The notes beneath the pieces were generated by a model that was not told where the DNA came from, did no database searches, and worked only from the letters and a program-made list of their open reading frames with translations. This document shows positions 28,001-41,195 of a DNA stretch of 64,000 bases, one piece after another. The stretch's first letter is position 1, and every line of letters starts with the position of its first letter. The stretch comes from Escallonia rubra. Lineage: Eukaryota > Streptophyta > Magnoliopsida > Escalloniales > Escalloniaceae. The stretch spans positions 594,904-658,903 of the forward strand of contig JAVXUO010002582.1 in the NCBI GenBank assembly GCA_033065855.1, in the 5' to 3' direction. The position numbers and the translations under genes are program-made.

Positions 28001-30162
28001 TGAATGGAAAAACTCACCAGCCTGAAATACGAAAGGCAGTGTTCGTGTGATGTCAGAGCTTGGAGGTAGTGAAAGTTAGATACAGAGCAAGGCCAGTATC
28101 CGTTATGGAGGAAGATACATCCAGCAACGTAATTTTACGAGGCGAATGATACAGCTGGCAACATTATAAGTTATCCATGAGAGCAATTATATTATAACCT
28201 AAACGCTATAGCAGCAGAAGAGCCTTACCTTCTGCAAAACAAGCTTGTATTCTAGAAGTTCACTGTAAGCACGTTGTAGCTTTTCACTATTTACATTCAT
28301 CTCAATGAGCTCAGCTTCTACCTCCCCAAGTTTCACCTAACGTAGCCATAAAAACATTGATGACACAGTGGGCGTGAAAGGCTCTGAAAGCTATTAATTA
28401 GCACAAACATATACCTCTAGGTCATCCAAATTGATATCAGTACCAATCATAGACCTTGTTGAGGGCGAGAAACCTGCCTTTATCGTTTGCTCCCTGAAAA
28501 ACCTCAGCTTGCGTGCCATCTCTGCACATCTTTTGATCTGCATTGCCATACAATAAACATCTTGTGTATCCCAAAGTATGATCATGGCAAGTTATCAACA
28601 TTAGCTACGGGAGTTTTTGTACCTGAGCAGCATATGTCCTCTGGAATGGGCTCTTTTCAGCATTGAGCTGTGGAAAGAAAATAAACCAATAGTCTCACAT
28701 TGAAAAACTAAAAGAATGGACAGAGATACACAATGTTGCAATATGTTGATTAGGTGAAACAATGATCCCATAGTTGAAGTCAAAAGGTGAAAGGGGAAAA
28801 ATCACAATGCCAGCATATAAAGCGTCAACTGAGCCCGTTCGGCATGCCCCACCCGGAGTTGACATTCAATGCAAGGCAAAACACAAATCCCACGACCATC
28901 ATTGGCAACATTCACTACCTAGGCATTCACCAGAATGTCGACCCCAAGCTTAACAGGGCACAGAGACATCCTCGATTCCTGGAGGGCATGCCTTTCGTGA
29001 TCCATGGGGCCATCCAGGTATAAACATTGGAAGCAAGGATCATTGCAGTGGCCAACGCCACAGATCCATATAAAAGAAGGATCTTTCTACAACATCTTAT
29101 TTTGCTATTAAGAGCACAAAAATGTTTGAACGCTATTCTTTGCCTCCCTTCTTAGAAACCAGGGCCTGCCTTTGCTAGTGCAGGTCTCATCTCATAAATG
29201 AACCTGAACAACCAAAACCTCTCAACTGCCATTATTAAAACATCGTCTTCTTGGTCAGCTCAGACCTGCCACATTCAGAAGGATCGTAGAAACTAGAGAG
29301 ACGGATGACCAATGCGCGATGGGCCTGCGACCCCTCACATGACTTTCTTCATCTATTACCCCTCACATGACTTTCTTCATCTATTACTAAGCACAAACCT
29401 TCACTTCATATGTCACACACATAAATCCCCTGCCCGACACTTTTTAGCTTACACCAAACACTTGCTCATTCTACTGTATCAGAATCCTGGCATGCAGTCC
29501 CTCGGCTCTCACCTCCCGCTTCATCACCTCTAGAAATCATATACTAAAGGCATGTTACTTCTCTGTATAGCTAACCTTTTCTTCAAGTAATCACATGCAG
29601 CACCCCTTAAGTACATTACTTGCTACACTATCATCAAGTTCAAAAATAAAAAGCTTACGACTAATTAACTGAGGATTTCATAATCCACTTCCTATTTGTT
29701 CAAGGGAGAAACTTTTTTGACTTAGGACATTAGATAAGTTGTTTTAACATGTCACACAATAGTTCCAACATAATACATAAATTTGGCGTAGGCTAATCAT
29801 TGTACGTGTCTTAACCAACCTCAGAAATTGCTTCAGCACACCTAAATTTGCCGCTAAGAATTGCATCAGCGAAAAGCCACTAAATGAGGTGTGGACAAAC
29901 ATACCGCGTGCATGAAAATAGACATTCTAACCTAGCATGTCCATAAGAAGCTTTACATATCGATTATGATTAGCAATTGATGCATGAAAGGCACAATTAT
30001 CAGCACATCTTTAATAAGAATACATGTAAGCGTATAACTTACGTCTTTGAATTGAAATAGGCCGAGTTCTCCGAGATACGAAACGCTTCGATGAGCCGAC
30101 TCCATGGGAATGATGAGCTGCACCAACTGCATTGCCTCCGAACGTAACAGATCCATCGTCAT
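22018..30162 (-). CDS. VHA-a3: V-type proton ATPase subunit a (VHA-a, vacuolar a2/a3-like)
   Basis: Membrane subunit of the V0 sector of the vacuolar H+-ATPase; it forms the proton half-channels against the c-ring. Eighteen exons, all in phase, give 811 residues (family about 815-820): 30043-30162, 28623-28667, 28415-28537, 28229-28336, 27911-28021, 27647-27820, 27201-27338, 26908-27015, 26625-26732, 26375-26523, 25718-25871, 24582-24742, 24296-24502, 23938-24121, 23766-23849, 23495-23688, 22311-22370, 22018-22225. The N-terminal cytosolic half carries [20 protein letters not shown]. The membrane half starts near residue 410 ([15 protein letters not shown]) and holds [13 protein letters not shown], whose Arg718 matches the essential arginine of yeast Vph1 (R735). 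The sequence recalls tonoplast a2/a3 more than Golgi-type a1, so the symbol is by clade. An in-frame TAG lies upstream of Met 30162; a second Met follows two codons later. Exon 12 starts at a tandem CAGCAG acceptor. Confidence 0.96.
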
Positions 30163-32007
30163 CGCTTCAATTACAAGTTCCTACACAAAGTTATGCGTGA
30201 TTTCCTACCCTATAGTGCTAACTGATTTCGTCTCCTCCAGCGTGACGCCGGTGACTGTTGATCGGAGGTAATTCACCGGCCGAGCTGTTCTCCGGCTTCT
30301 CTACTATAGTTGCAGATCTTTGACTTGGCCCGGTAACTTACGGATTCTACGAAACTACGTCGTTTGACCCCCGCGTTGAAAATTACTCGCTACCCGCTTT
30401 CGACGTGACGGTTCCTTAGAATCCGGCAAGCGAGTTACAGGACTCGGATCGTGAACATATTAGCCCGAGCCCAGGTTTCTCATGTGGGCTATAAGACTAT
30501 AAAGCCCAAGCCCGACCCAAAAGAGAGAGATTGATGGACCTGAGCCTAGTGCATAGGGCTAAGGTTGATCACCCAGATCTTGTGCTGTGTAAATGGGAAG
30601 TACAAAGTTTGAAGCCCAGGCCCCTCCCTGCGTGAAATGTTCCTTTTATGGCCGAAAACACCCGCTTTTGGACGGCAAAAGGTGGGAAAGTAGTGGGCCT
30701 CAAGTGTAGCCCACTTGAGTGTTTCTTAGGGTTTAGACCATTCCACCCTAGCTAGACCATTTATTGACATGCATGAGAATTGAGAAGTTTTGACGTGCGG
30801 CACTTTCACGCGTTACGGGTGATCCTCAGATCGAAGTTTGTCATCCAAGTAAAAAGTCAAATGTCGTGTATGCATTGTCAATTTCGGTGGCATTCCCAAC
30901 TGAATGAATAACGCTCAATTGACCGTTCCAACGTGCAAGTGATGAGGTGGAGATTCATCGCCTCAAAATTCTTAGGAGTGAGGCATCTTGTTGAAATGTG
31001 TTGCTTGTGACGACTTGACGTTTGGAGTTACTTGTGAGGACTTGACGTTTGGAGAGAAATCGACGAAGGAACGAGTAGTCCTATTAGCGGCTCTCGCTTC
31101 TTGGTTCTTGGTAAAAAAAAAATCTCCATGTGCAATTAACTTTCGGAACAAGGTAGTGATCAAATGTCATTAGCAAACAAGAAAACCCAATTTCTCATGA
31201 ATTTAAGCTGAAGCACCCGATTTCCCTCCCCACAAGGCAACAACCATCTTATAGTAGAGCAGTAGGAGACTAGGAGTCAGTACTGAGTACCATGCATGCA
31301 ACAGGCTGGCCGAGCAATTGACATCGGAAAACACAAAATATTAGCCCCCATGCAGACTGCGGGAGGGGAGAATTATTGAGGACAAAGCAGGGATTTTGGA
31401 CCACATTTGCAGCTCAATAAGGAAGCCAAGAGCAGAAGATACCCTGTAGATCTTCACGCGGCTGCCCTAAGGCCTGCCCATGCCGAAACAATCCACGCCC
31501 TACAAGAGACCTATTGCTTCGGAATAAGAGTTAGGTCTCTCCACTGTTTAACAGAAGTGTACCCTTAGGTAACACATTTCCCTTCCAATTTACGTTGCTC
31601 AAGCCATGAAAATGGATTTGACAGCTATGTAGTTACAGGCCTTACTGATAGAAGAGGGAAACCAAGAGCAGATTTTTTCAGGGTACTATATTTACTTAAA
31701 GCAAACAATGGATTCACGTTCTTGGTGCCCAAGTGTGCAACGCAGTGTTTCCTTTTGACAAAATCCATGATCAATACTGCCCTTTAGAATACGTTAATGT
31801 GAGTCACAAAGAAATATTGTGTCAAATTTCAGAACCAAAAAAAAAACAAAATAAATATTTAAGTGCTAAGTTGCGTCTACAACATTGAGGTTTTTTCGTT
31901 GTTGTTGAAACAGTATAAGAATCACGTTAAAGGTGCCCGCGATAGTTAATGGTAAGTCACTCGACTTCGTACGACAGTGATGAACAACTCGAGAGTCGAT
32001 ACTATAG

Positions 32008-32690
32008 CCCTAAGGGTGGAACTCTCACATGGGGGGGGGGGGGGGGGCCACGGCACGCCCCAACTTTTGGGCAATTTTTTTTTTTTTTTTTTTCTATATA
32101 ATTGATATTCATGTTTAACATATTTACGAAAAATTCTATTATATCGTAACATTAATTAATTAGGATTTTGTTTTGTTATAGTTTTTACTCTTTCTGCCGC
32201 CAGCCGTAATATTCTTCTTCTTTCTCATTTTTTTTCTCCACCTTCATTCTTCCAAATTCCAAATCTCTAGATTACGGAAAAACACGAATTGACCAAGGTT
32301 AGTTCTTTTTTATTATTTAAAATTTTTATAGTATGTTAACTCATACGTGACTATTGTACTCATACAATTAATAACCACATTAGTTATACATTTATACAGT
32401 AAGAGTTAAGTTTCTTTCATGTAAGATTAATAATTTGTTATTGTCTAACCTTATCAAGTTAAATAAATCACTATAAATAGTAAAATTAAATGAGTAGTAG
32501 TTAAATTGAGCAATTTATTCTGCATTTAACGTATTCAATAGTGAAGCTAATTACAATATGCTTCTTTTTGTAGATGGGGAAGTCAAAGTCACAAGCAATT
32601 GATTCTTCTTTTAACCAAAAAATGTTAACAGTAGTAACGATGATGAAAACTTCCCTTCCCCCCCCCCCCCCCCCCCCCCCCCCTCCCTCT
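32008..32690 (+). mobile_element. hAT-family relic related to the element at 4.7 kb
   Basis: The same succession as in the 4.7-kb element is seen: a start like TAAGGGTGGAACTCTCAC, a G-rich block, GCCCCAACTTTT, AATTAGGATTTTGTT, then CTTCATTCTTCCAAA and GATTACGGAAAAACA. Unlike that copy, it continues at 32575 with an ATG frame reading MGKSKSQAIDSSFNQK, possibly the start of a lost transposase gene. It then runs into poly-C. The right terminus was not found. Confidence 0.45.
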
Positions 32691-32706
32691 CTCTCTCTCT
32701 CTCTCC
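32657..32706. repeat. Long poly-C plus (CT)n tract
   Basis: About 27 C residues run into a CT microsatellite, giving an unbroken homopyrimidine stretch. Such tracts can form triplex or i-motif structures and are prone to length error in assemblies. Confidence 0.9.
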
Positions 32707-35700
32707 CAGATTAGACTTTCCTAATTGGTGGGTTATGATTGATTGTGCTCATGCCATGCTAAGTACTTCATATAATTGTTTTTCTGAAGTAGGAGGAACT
32801 TATAATCTTGTGAGGAAACCCGTGAAATCAGCATTTCATGATCAAACCAGGTGGAACCCTTGAGCTATGTTTTCCGTACTAATAATTAAAGTATCTTCGT
32901 TATGGGATAACATATATGGTGACCAACTAGCTGATGATTTACCAATTCTCTTCCTGTTTAATTTTGAGCCTAATCAAACGCCATGACTTGTGTCGTAATC
33001 ATTGATGGAACGAATCGGGTGTACTTACTTTAATTTTTAGGTGTTTCTTGATCAACTTGTACCCTAAATCCAGGCGCATAAATTGGCAAGCCACACACTC
33101 CGTGGTAAGAAAGTGAAAACTACAGGAGAAAGGCAATGGTCAATATGTTTTCAAGATGCAGCACAACGATGTGACTTGGTAGAGTTTAGGAATCTACTCT
33201 TATATATCCCCTCAGGCCTCAACGGTACTAAGTACTAACTAGGCTGATGAATCAACATATCATGTTGACAAAGCCGATTCTCGCAGGAATCCAATATATA
33301 TGTTGACCACTGAATATTAACCTGTATTATCCCGCTGCAGAGAAGCTCTCAGTCTTCTCTCGTAAATTTCATCTTTTAAAAGGAAAAATTTTGACTGCTA
33401 ATTGAATTGTAAGAGAATAGTTACAATCACGGTAGCACGTTGTAAGAAAAAATTATACAACTTGGTAAGCGTTATCATGTAAAACATGCTGCAAACTGGC
33501 CACTTTTTGAACAAAAACGCTTATTTCTTTTCACCAAATTTATCTTTTTTGCTTGTTTTAATTTGGTTGGCATGTCTCATTATTAGGGGTTTTAAGCAAT
33601 TTCAGAGGAATGAACCTGAATGGTAAGGCATGAAGTCTTGCATGCTGGTACAAGCAATGTAAATACAAGCTAACTAGAGACTTGAAACCTTCTTTTTCCT
33701 TTTAAGTATACATGCATCATTTGGTTTCGGCAGTGAGGACCACAAGAAAGGGTAAAACTTGAACATTTTTTTATCTTCTTCTACTGAGTTGATTTATCCG
33801 GGGGAAACTGATGCCAAAGCTGGCAAGTAACATACACTGAATTTGGCACACTCACTAGCATCTTGAAATATGCAGCCTTCAAGAAATTCCAAGAGTTGCA
33901 ATGGAATTTTGTCGCGACAATAATGTTAAAGAAATCGAAAATGTATTTATCCGAAGGAGAGGGAACACGTTCTTGACATTGACCAGCAAAGTGAGATGGA
34001 ACTATGTTCAATCTTTGTAGACAGAGACAAGTACAGGAGTCACGATCTCCGAAGCCAGCTTAAAAGAACTCACGAGCCATTTTACCACAATCATTCGATC
34101 CACACACAAGAGACTGTAATTTGACTGAAACGAGCTGTGTAAGAATGCTAGTCCCGGTGAAGTGTGTTGGCGTACACCCTAGCTAGTTCAACAATCTCTC
34201 ATTTCCTCTATGTCCATATCTCATCTCCATACACTCAGCAAATCATAGGCACAATACTTTTCACCAATACAACAAAAATGGCAGAGTTCTCGCTGATCAG
34301 AAGAAATTTCATTTTACTTTTGTACATAAACCTTATTGCCCTTAAAGCCACGTACTCAGGCTTTAATGGTTTTTGAAAGAGAAAAGAAACTACATAGTTC
34401 CTTTATCATATATGAGCTCATATCTAATGCATCAGTTAAGGGTTAGTCTCATACTTCTGCAATCAAGAAGCTCCACATTATTTTTACATTGTCAATGCTC
34501 TCACACGGAATAGGCATATATGGTCTAAAGAGATTGCAAGAGTCATTTATGTTCCTTCATACCGCATCTAACTAAAGTAACCAAACTGGCCTTACTTGAC
34601 ATTTGTCTCAAGAACTGGTAAGGTAGTGCCTAATACCTAGGATCGGAGAACAAGAAGCTAACTACCACTTCATAAGTATGTTGTCAAAAATTATATAAAA
34701 AAAATTCAGAAGCACAAGGAACTTGTGTGAGGCTAATTTCACACCGATTGAATGTCATTGTATGCCGCAAAATTTAAGTGTTTAGACTTCACTTCAAGCA
34801 AGCAAAAGGGTGCAAAAATTGCATCACCTTCCCTCATTGCCTATCCTTACCCTAAAGTCAATGTTCATACAGCAAGTAGAATTTAGCCACTCTCAAAGAA
34901 AGTATGTGTACCATTAAGAGTGTATTGTCCTAATCGGTTGTCGACAGTGGTACTTGCTACGGGATCAAAATTATCATAAGTATGGAAAGCTTCTTAAGGT
35001 TTTTCGTTTCTTTCTCATGTACCAAATCCAGTAGCCTAGGAAAGCACTTTAATCTTCTCATATGATATGCACCGTAGCGTAGCCTATATCAAGCATATGT
35101 CCCCATATAACGCGCATCACATGCAGATACTTGCAGGAGCATTATACGTTAAGAGTTAAGGCTTCCATCCTTCCTTTGTCACATCCACCATCCATGCATG
35201 TCTACTTCAACTGCCCTTTCTTTGGGTAGGGGAGCACTTTAATATTCAGCTGATACCAATGTAGTCATAATTATGCATGCACATATTAGTCTAAAGAGAA
35301 AGTAAGGGGGGGTCTCCTCATTAGGACTCGATGGCAAGGTGACATTTGCCAATGCATGGAAGACTTGGAGAGTGGACCGCCTAGGATAATTTTCGGAAAA
35401 GGAAGCGAGACATACCTTAGTCCAGTGCGTTTAGACACACTCACGCGTAAGGATACTCACACAACGTCGATAAGGCGTAATTTTGGTGGCCGAAGAAAAG
35501 AGTAAGGAAATTAAAGGGAGAAGTATATAAAAAGCCACTCGTTTAGCCAAGCACGAAACCTAGCAGTCTCGTCTCATTAATGTCCGGCAAGCAAACGGGT
35601 AAACTGGAAAAAGCAGCTTCGAGTTCAAAACCAACCAGAAAGGGAATTGAAAATCAAACCCAGAGTAGAAAAACCCATAAAGAATGATATAACAACACAT

Positions 35701-36020
35701 TCTATGCAGGTGCACGCATCCATATGTCGCACAATACAAAGGAAATCGTCAGATGATATTAACCAAAAATTAAGCAAAATCAGAAATGATTTTCGAACAA
35801 AATCATCATACGTGGCCTATGTTTTGATACATTCACTTCTTTACCCTGATGTCTTTCCTTATCTAGTTCATTGTCTGCTAATACACTAGGATAAAATCAA
35901 CATAAGCTTAATCTAAAAAAATATGTAGGGCAGGCAAATGAAGACTTTGTTCGATCAAAGGAGCTTAACATTAGAAGAAGCTAGTTCTAGAGGGAATGTG
36001 GAGATCTAGGAAGTACAATT

Positions 36021-37443
36021 TCAAGGTCTTGGTGGTGGAAAGAATTGCGTACCAGCCATGAAAGCATTGAGTGGAGCTGGATATAGAGAAGAAGGGTCAA
36101 AGAAATTGACAGCGGGGTTGTTACTGGTGGTGGCCGCCGCCGAGGTGGTGGCCGCTGTAATGAGATTAAGTGGTTGTTGAGACGAGCTCTCACCGCCACC
36201 GCCACCGCCACCTGCTGTACTAGCGTTGTAACGGCTTTCGGGGCCTTGGTCGTAGAGAATTCCCTTGAAGACATGGCCACCAATATTGACAGCCGTCTGA
36301 TAAGCATACTGCTCGTCCGCATCATCCATTGCGCTCACTTTCACACAGCGGAACACCGCCGGTGAACTCACTTCTGCTGGGAAGTTACCCAACTCTAACC
36401 CTAGTAGACAAGCAACCCAAAAACCAAGTCAAAAAATTTTAACCAGAAAGAAATATATGGAAGTCGAAAAGTAAAACTAAAGAAATTGTCAAAGTTCTCG
36501 TCAGTCTTACTCCGCAACAGTGGCAAAGAGAAGAAATTGTGGAGAAAAGGAAGAAAGCAGGTGAGTGATAATGGAGGTGCGAAGTGTGGACTTCACCATC
36601 ACACGCAAACGATATTTGGTCCAGTTTTTGGTGCTATGTGTATGTAACTATCCATATATCCCTTCCATCTCTTCCATAGATTTTTATTTTCTCTAGCTAA
36701 GCTATATAGCATTCTCTTCTTTCAATACCTATATATCTTGGAAATTTCAAGCTATAAAACCCCCATCAAACAGTAAGAGATGACCATTTAATGTTCCATT
36801 CACATACTATACCTGAGGAGTGAGGGGGCAAACGAGCAAGAGATGAATTTTCCCTTAGCCTTTTGGGATTCTCTCCTGCTCCCCTCATCATCAATAAACC
36901 GAGATGTTGTTGATTTTGCTGTTGCTGCTGTTGATGGTGTTCAGTAGATTGGTGGTGCGGATGCACGACCAGAGAAGCGAGCTGCTGTTGGCGCTCGCGG
37001 CGTTTGGAAGCAGGAACCCAAGTGCTCTTGACGTGGGTTTGGCAGTGGAACCCTCGGCTCTTGCAGCAAGTCCTGCACCGCATGTGCACGCAGTCTTTCT
37101 TGGATTGGTTCCCGCAGTCCTGACAGTTCATTCCTGGGCTTCCTCCGCTCGGCCTCATCATCCCAAACCCCGATCTGAACGTGTACTCATCGCTGTTACT
37201 ACTACTACCGATTACCAGCTTTGTGCCACTAGAATCGTCCACCCGATCCACATGATCCTGCACTTGATGCTGCTGAAGCCTTTGGTGATGCAGCTGGTAG
37301 TACTGCTGCCATAGCTCGAAGCCCTTGTTGTAGATCTCCTCGTTCTTGAACAAATACAAACCGCTCGCTGGATTAATATCTTGCTGATCTTGGTCTTGGT
37401 GTTGCTGCTTCCCACCTCCTCCTAGTGAGAAGAAGCCAGACAT
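36021..37443 (-). CDS. SRS5: SHI/STY-family transcription factor, SRS5-like
   Basis: Plant-specific nuclear regulator of the SHORT INTERNODES/STYLISH family, whose members control auxin biosynthesis genes and gynoecium, stamen and lateral-root development. Two exons, 36813-37443 and 36021-36400, join in phase to 336 residues. The RING-like zinc finger fits CX2CX7CX4CX2CCX6C with Cys 107, 110, 118, 123, 126, 127 and 134, followed by [19 protein letters not shown] Gln/His-rich run lies near 170-185. Exon 2 holds the family IGGH motif (250-253) in [18 protein letters not shown], then Gly, Ser and Ala runs. The N-terminal [11 protein letters not shown], the block [17 protein letters not shown] and the C-terminal [12 protein letters not shown] recall Arabidopsis SRS5 more than SHI or LRP1. 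The frame stays open 32 codons upstream, but the conserved N-terminus favours Met 37443. Confidence 0.92.
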
Positions 37444-37849
37444 TTTCTCCCGCGCCTGTATTCTCCAGACTTCACCAACCTCATCAATTGTGAGTGAAAA
37501 TCCATAGCCTGGCTCATGAAAGAAGAGATGGGGTGTCAAGAAACGGAGAGATCTGAGGCTTGAAATTTGTGGGTTTCTGGAAAGAGGGGTGAATGTGTGT
37601 GTGTATCTTGGGGTTTGTTCTTGGGCTTTGCAGCTTTCCTCCGCAGGACAAAAAATTTAGTAGGAATTTTTTTAGGGTAACGAAAATCTTCTCTCTTCAC
37701 CCCTTCACTTGAATTCTCTGCTGTTGTTTTGGTGCATTAAATTCACGCACTCTGCCAACGCCGCCATCGCCCCACTGCACAAACCTCAACTCCTCTGCTC
37801 TGCTGCAAACCTCAATTTAAGACAACCCCAAAATTAATAAAAATCTCCC

Positions 37850-37945
37850 CCCACCCCCCACCCCCCCCCCGCCCTTCACTCTCTCTCTCTCTCTCTCTCC
37901 TCACTCACTCACTCACTCTCTCTCTCTCACACACACACACTCAAC
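37850..37945. promoter_or_regulatory. Pyrimidine-rich leader/promoter tract of the SRS5-like gene
   Basis: Poly-C, (CT)n, (CACT)n and (AC)n runs lie about 410-500 bp upstream of the SRS5-like start codon. On the gene's strand this is a GA/GT-rich tract, as often found in plant promoters and 5' UTRs (GAGA-type repeats). A regulatory role is inferred from position only. Confidence 0.45.
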
Positions 37946-39479
37946 ACTTCATCTACAGTTTTCTTGCAGTTGCAATAAAATCCCATCGAGAAAGATTTGA
38001 TCACAGCCGCTTGCATGTCAATCCAGCGGCTCCAGCCCCGCCCACGTGGCCTGGTACCAGCTTTTGTTTATTCGTCCTTGCACCGGAAAACACGCTCTAC
38101 TTTTCTTCTGACCGCTCTCCTATAATTAAGATCATTTTTCCAATTATTTTTTTTAAATATATCAAAAAAAACCCAAAAGAGGAAAACAGCTCAGTCACCT
38201 GCGCTTTCGCTTCCATCTCCTTCATGACCGCCCAATCAATCCTGCACCATTTTCCATTAATCCGACGGTTTTGAGGGTTTCTGTGAGGGAGGGATTCTTT
38301 GCTTCTTTTGGGGTCTCGCGGTAATTAATTAATCAATCGTTTTCTTTTTTGTATGTTTACGAGGGAAATAATAATTGTCTCGTGAGCATAAAAGTAATGT
38401 ATTTTTTCCGTTAAGCGCCTCGTATTCCTGTGTAATAATTCTTTCTGTAATCATTTTAAGCTTGACTTATTTCAAAAAGGGGCCTTTGTTTAACGTATAT
38501 ATATATTGGTAGAGTCTACGGATGAGGAAACTACTATACATAGCACTAGTAGTTCTGTTTAGAGGTCAACACCTCTGTTTGGATATTATTATTATTATGG
38601 AACTTGTAGTAACAAACAAGGAGCTAGAGAGGTCCATGACAGACAGCTAAATGTAATCAAGTTTTTATTTTTGCACAGGGTTGATTAGTGTCAGTTTAAG
38701 ATTAAATTAAGCTTCTACATGCAAAATTGTAAAGGTGGCAACATGTAATTTAGCAAATATATCGGAGATGTAAGATTACCCTTTTATCCACCTTACGCAA
38801 TGGCCGAATGGTGTGGAACGGATAAGTTATGTGCATAACTACGGTCCTGATTTTCAGAAAGCGAATACGTCTATTAAACATTCTCTTTTTAAGGTGGCAA
38901 CATGTAATTTATTTGTATAAACATTCTCTTTTAAGATAGATGACATAACAAAAACAATAAATGAACAAAAGAAACCTCATAATCATATCGTAAAAATGGC
39001 TACTACTCATATTTACAACTTTTTAACGAACTTTCTTTAAGGCATAACTTAGCATACCTAGTCGTATAGTGTGCTTTGTAAGGATTTAAGAAAAGTTCTA
39101 ACAAAGAAGCCAAATACTTTCGTCTTTTCATGATTTTATGTTCAGTTTTGACTATCAAAATAGGTTAAAAACCAAGCATTCAATTCGGATTCATTCTCTA
39201 AAGGCATAAATCAAGAAATAAAGCCACATTTGAGAGAACAATTTTCATTTAAACTTCTAAAATGATAGCACTCCACATGTGTGTTATGTAGTAAGTCGTA
39301 CTCTCCGTTAAGGTGTAAGATATTAAGAGGTCCGAGATCAATAGTCACGACCATTTAAGACCGTTTGATATGTTGCACAGTAAATTTATGCTTCCCTAAA
39401 AAAACTCTCTCATATTGCTTCAACTCCCTCGAGCCAACAGACCAAATGATCCGAACTAACAATCTGTCATAGTAACCCA

Positions 39480-39660
39480 GAGGGGATGGTGAAGTGACAA
39501 AAACTCTGGATGAATAATCTCAAGGTCCTAAATTCGAATCTCCATACCGATAAATCATACATGCGATTGTTTCGTAAACGAAAAAAAAAATCCACTAAAA
39601 AAAATTTGAGTGAAGCCTACTCTGTAGTCAAAGGCCGAAATTAGTGGCCACAGTTGATTT
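39480..39660 (+). mobile_element. SINE-like sequence
   Basis: GGATGGTGAAGTGAC resembles a pol III A box and AAATTCGAATCTCC, about 40 bp later, a B box. No clean tail or target duplication is seen. Diverged. Confidence 0.35.
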
Positions 39661-41089
39661 TGGTTAACTGTAGTAGTATTATATAAACAGATACGTGGGG
39701 GGCGCAATGGCGGCCCAAATCTTAGCCGTACTGTACCAAAAGCCCTTCACAAATTTCGTTTTTTCTCCTCTTCAATTTTCTTAAAGACCATAAAAGGTGA
39801 ACGGCAACAATTATGATCACTGATCACTTAAAAGTAAACATTTTTAGGGGCCCGAGGTTAAATCTCCTGCCTTTCTTTTATTGTTTGACCCTCTTTTTAT
39901 CTTTTAATTTTTCGGTTTTGCTTATTTATATGGCCACCAATGATCATTCACAAAAGCCATGTAGACTTTTAATCTACTGATTTAGGAGCTAACAAGGTTG
40001 TGTCGCTACTGAATCTGCTTTTCTTTACTTTTTTTTTTATCAGCTACGTACTAGAACGGTCTGCTGAGGTAGCATCTCTTGATGCCTATAGTCTGGTCAA
40101 GATTCATTTGTCTCCTTTGCGACCGAGTATTTTGATTTTCTTAAATTTTGTCTTAATTAATTTACTACCGTTCGATAGAAAAGAAGGCAAAAAGAAAAGC
40201 TTTTGATCGCAGGTTGATACTAATTTAACTAGCGATCGCGCTTTACTCCTCGATCGGAATTTTCTTTTTATCTCTCGGTTCTATGGTTAGAAAAGCTATA
40301 ATTAATTTCATCTCTCGATATATAACTGACATGCAATGATATGAATCGTATGCTATAAGAACAGCGTTTTCTTAATAAGTAGCGTTGCTAAAGCAATTTA
40401 GACGAGAAAAGACCATACATTTAACTTGAAAAAGACAATATTATGCGATTTGTAGTGCCAAAACTACACCTTAACTCCAATTTTAATCACTGCAATACAT
40501 ATGATTTAGGCGATTGCCCACCGTAATGAGAATGCCTTTTTGTGTTATTAGCATGAAAACATAAGAGTGCGTGCATAACCGTTTTTGTTTTCGCCTATTC
40601 AATTTTCAAAAAAAACCAAAATTCCTTTTCTCAGCGTACTATAAGTCTAACTCAATGCAAATATATCATTAACTTTGAAAATCTTTTCCGTTATCTGGAC
40701 ATTGAAAATATGATGATATACGGCACCCAAAAACATATTACATTTCTAGTACTTTTTAGAATACTTACTAAATTTGTTTTAGTATTTAATGTTTTAAAAA
40801 CTGGTTAGCAACAAAGGTTATGCTTATCTTCTAGGAAAAGTAAAAACAACGAAAAGACTAACTAAACGTAGCACAAGCATCCTAAGAATTAAAAACGATG
40901 CCATTTTCAAGAATGAAAAAATCAAGGCTATTAGTTATTTAAAAACATATATAAAGAGGTCAAATTTTCATAACCATAAAATAGAAATTAATTTAGTGAA
41001 AACTTGTTTACCAAAGAAAATGTTTTAACCTAGCCATGCTAACCAAATTCCGCTTTGGTTAATGGTGTAGACTGTACTTCGTACTGAAA

Positions 41090-41195
41090 GAAAAGGCACA
41101 ATATGCGGGATTCTCACACAGAAATCTGATCAGAACTGGAGAAGAAAAGGCACAATACACGGGCTCCTCACAAAAATCTGATCAGAATTGAAGAA
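41090..41195. repeat. 54-bp tandem duplication
   Basis: GAAAAGGCACAATA followed by CTCACA and AAATCTGATCAGAA is present at 41090 and again at 41144 with a handful of substitutions. Confidence 0.8.

Larger units (their letters stand above)
30163..36020. other. Intergenic interval upstream of VHA-a and downstream of SRS5
   Basis: The first few hundred bases hold the VHA-a promoter and leader. A short direct repeat GACTTGACGTTTGGAG occurs at about 31012 and 31038. A hAT-family relic lies at about 32.0-32.7 kb. From 32.8 to 36.0 kb I see no gene or named element; short frames there resemble nothing known. Confidence 0.6.

Noticed and set aside
37212..37415. Open frames overlapping SRS5-like exon 1 in other frames
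   Set aside because: Shadows of the Gln-rich coding region.
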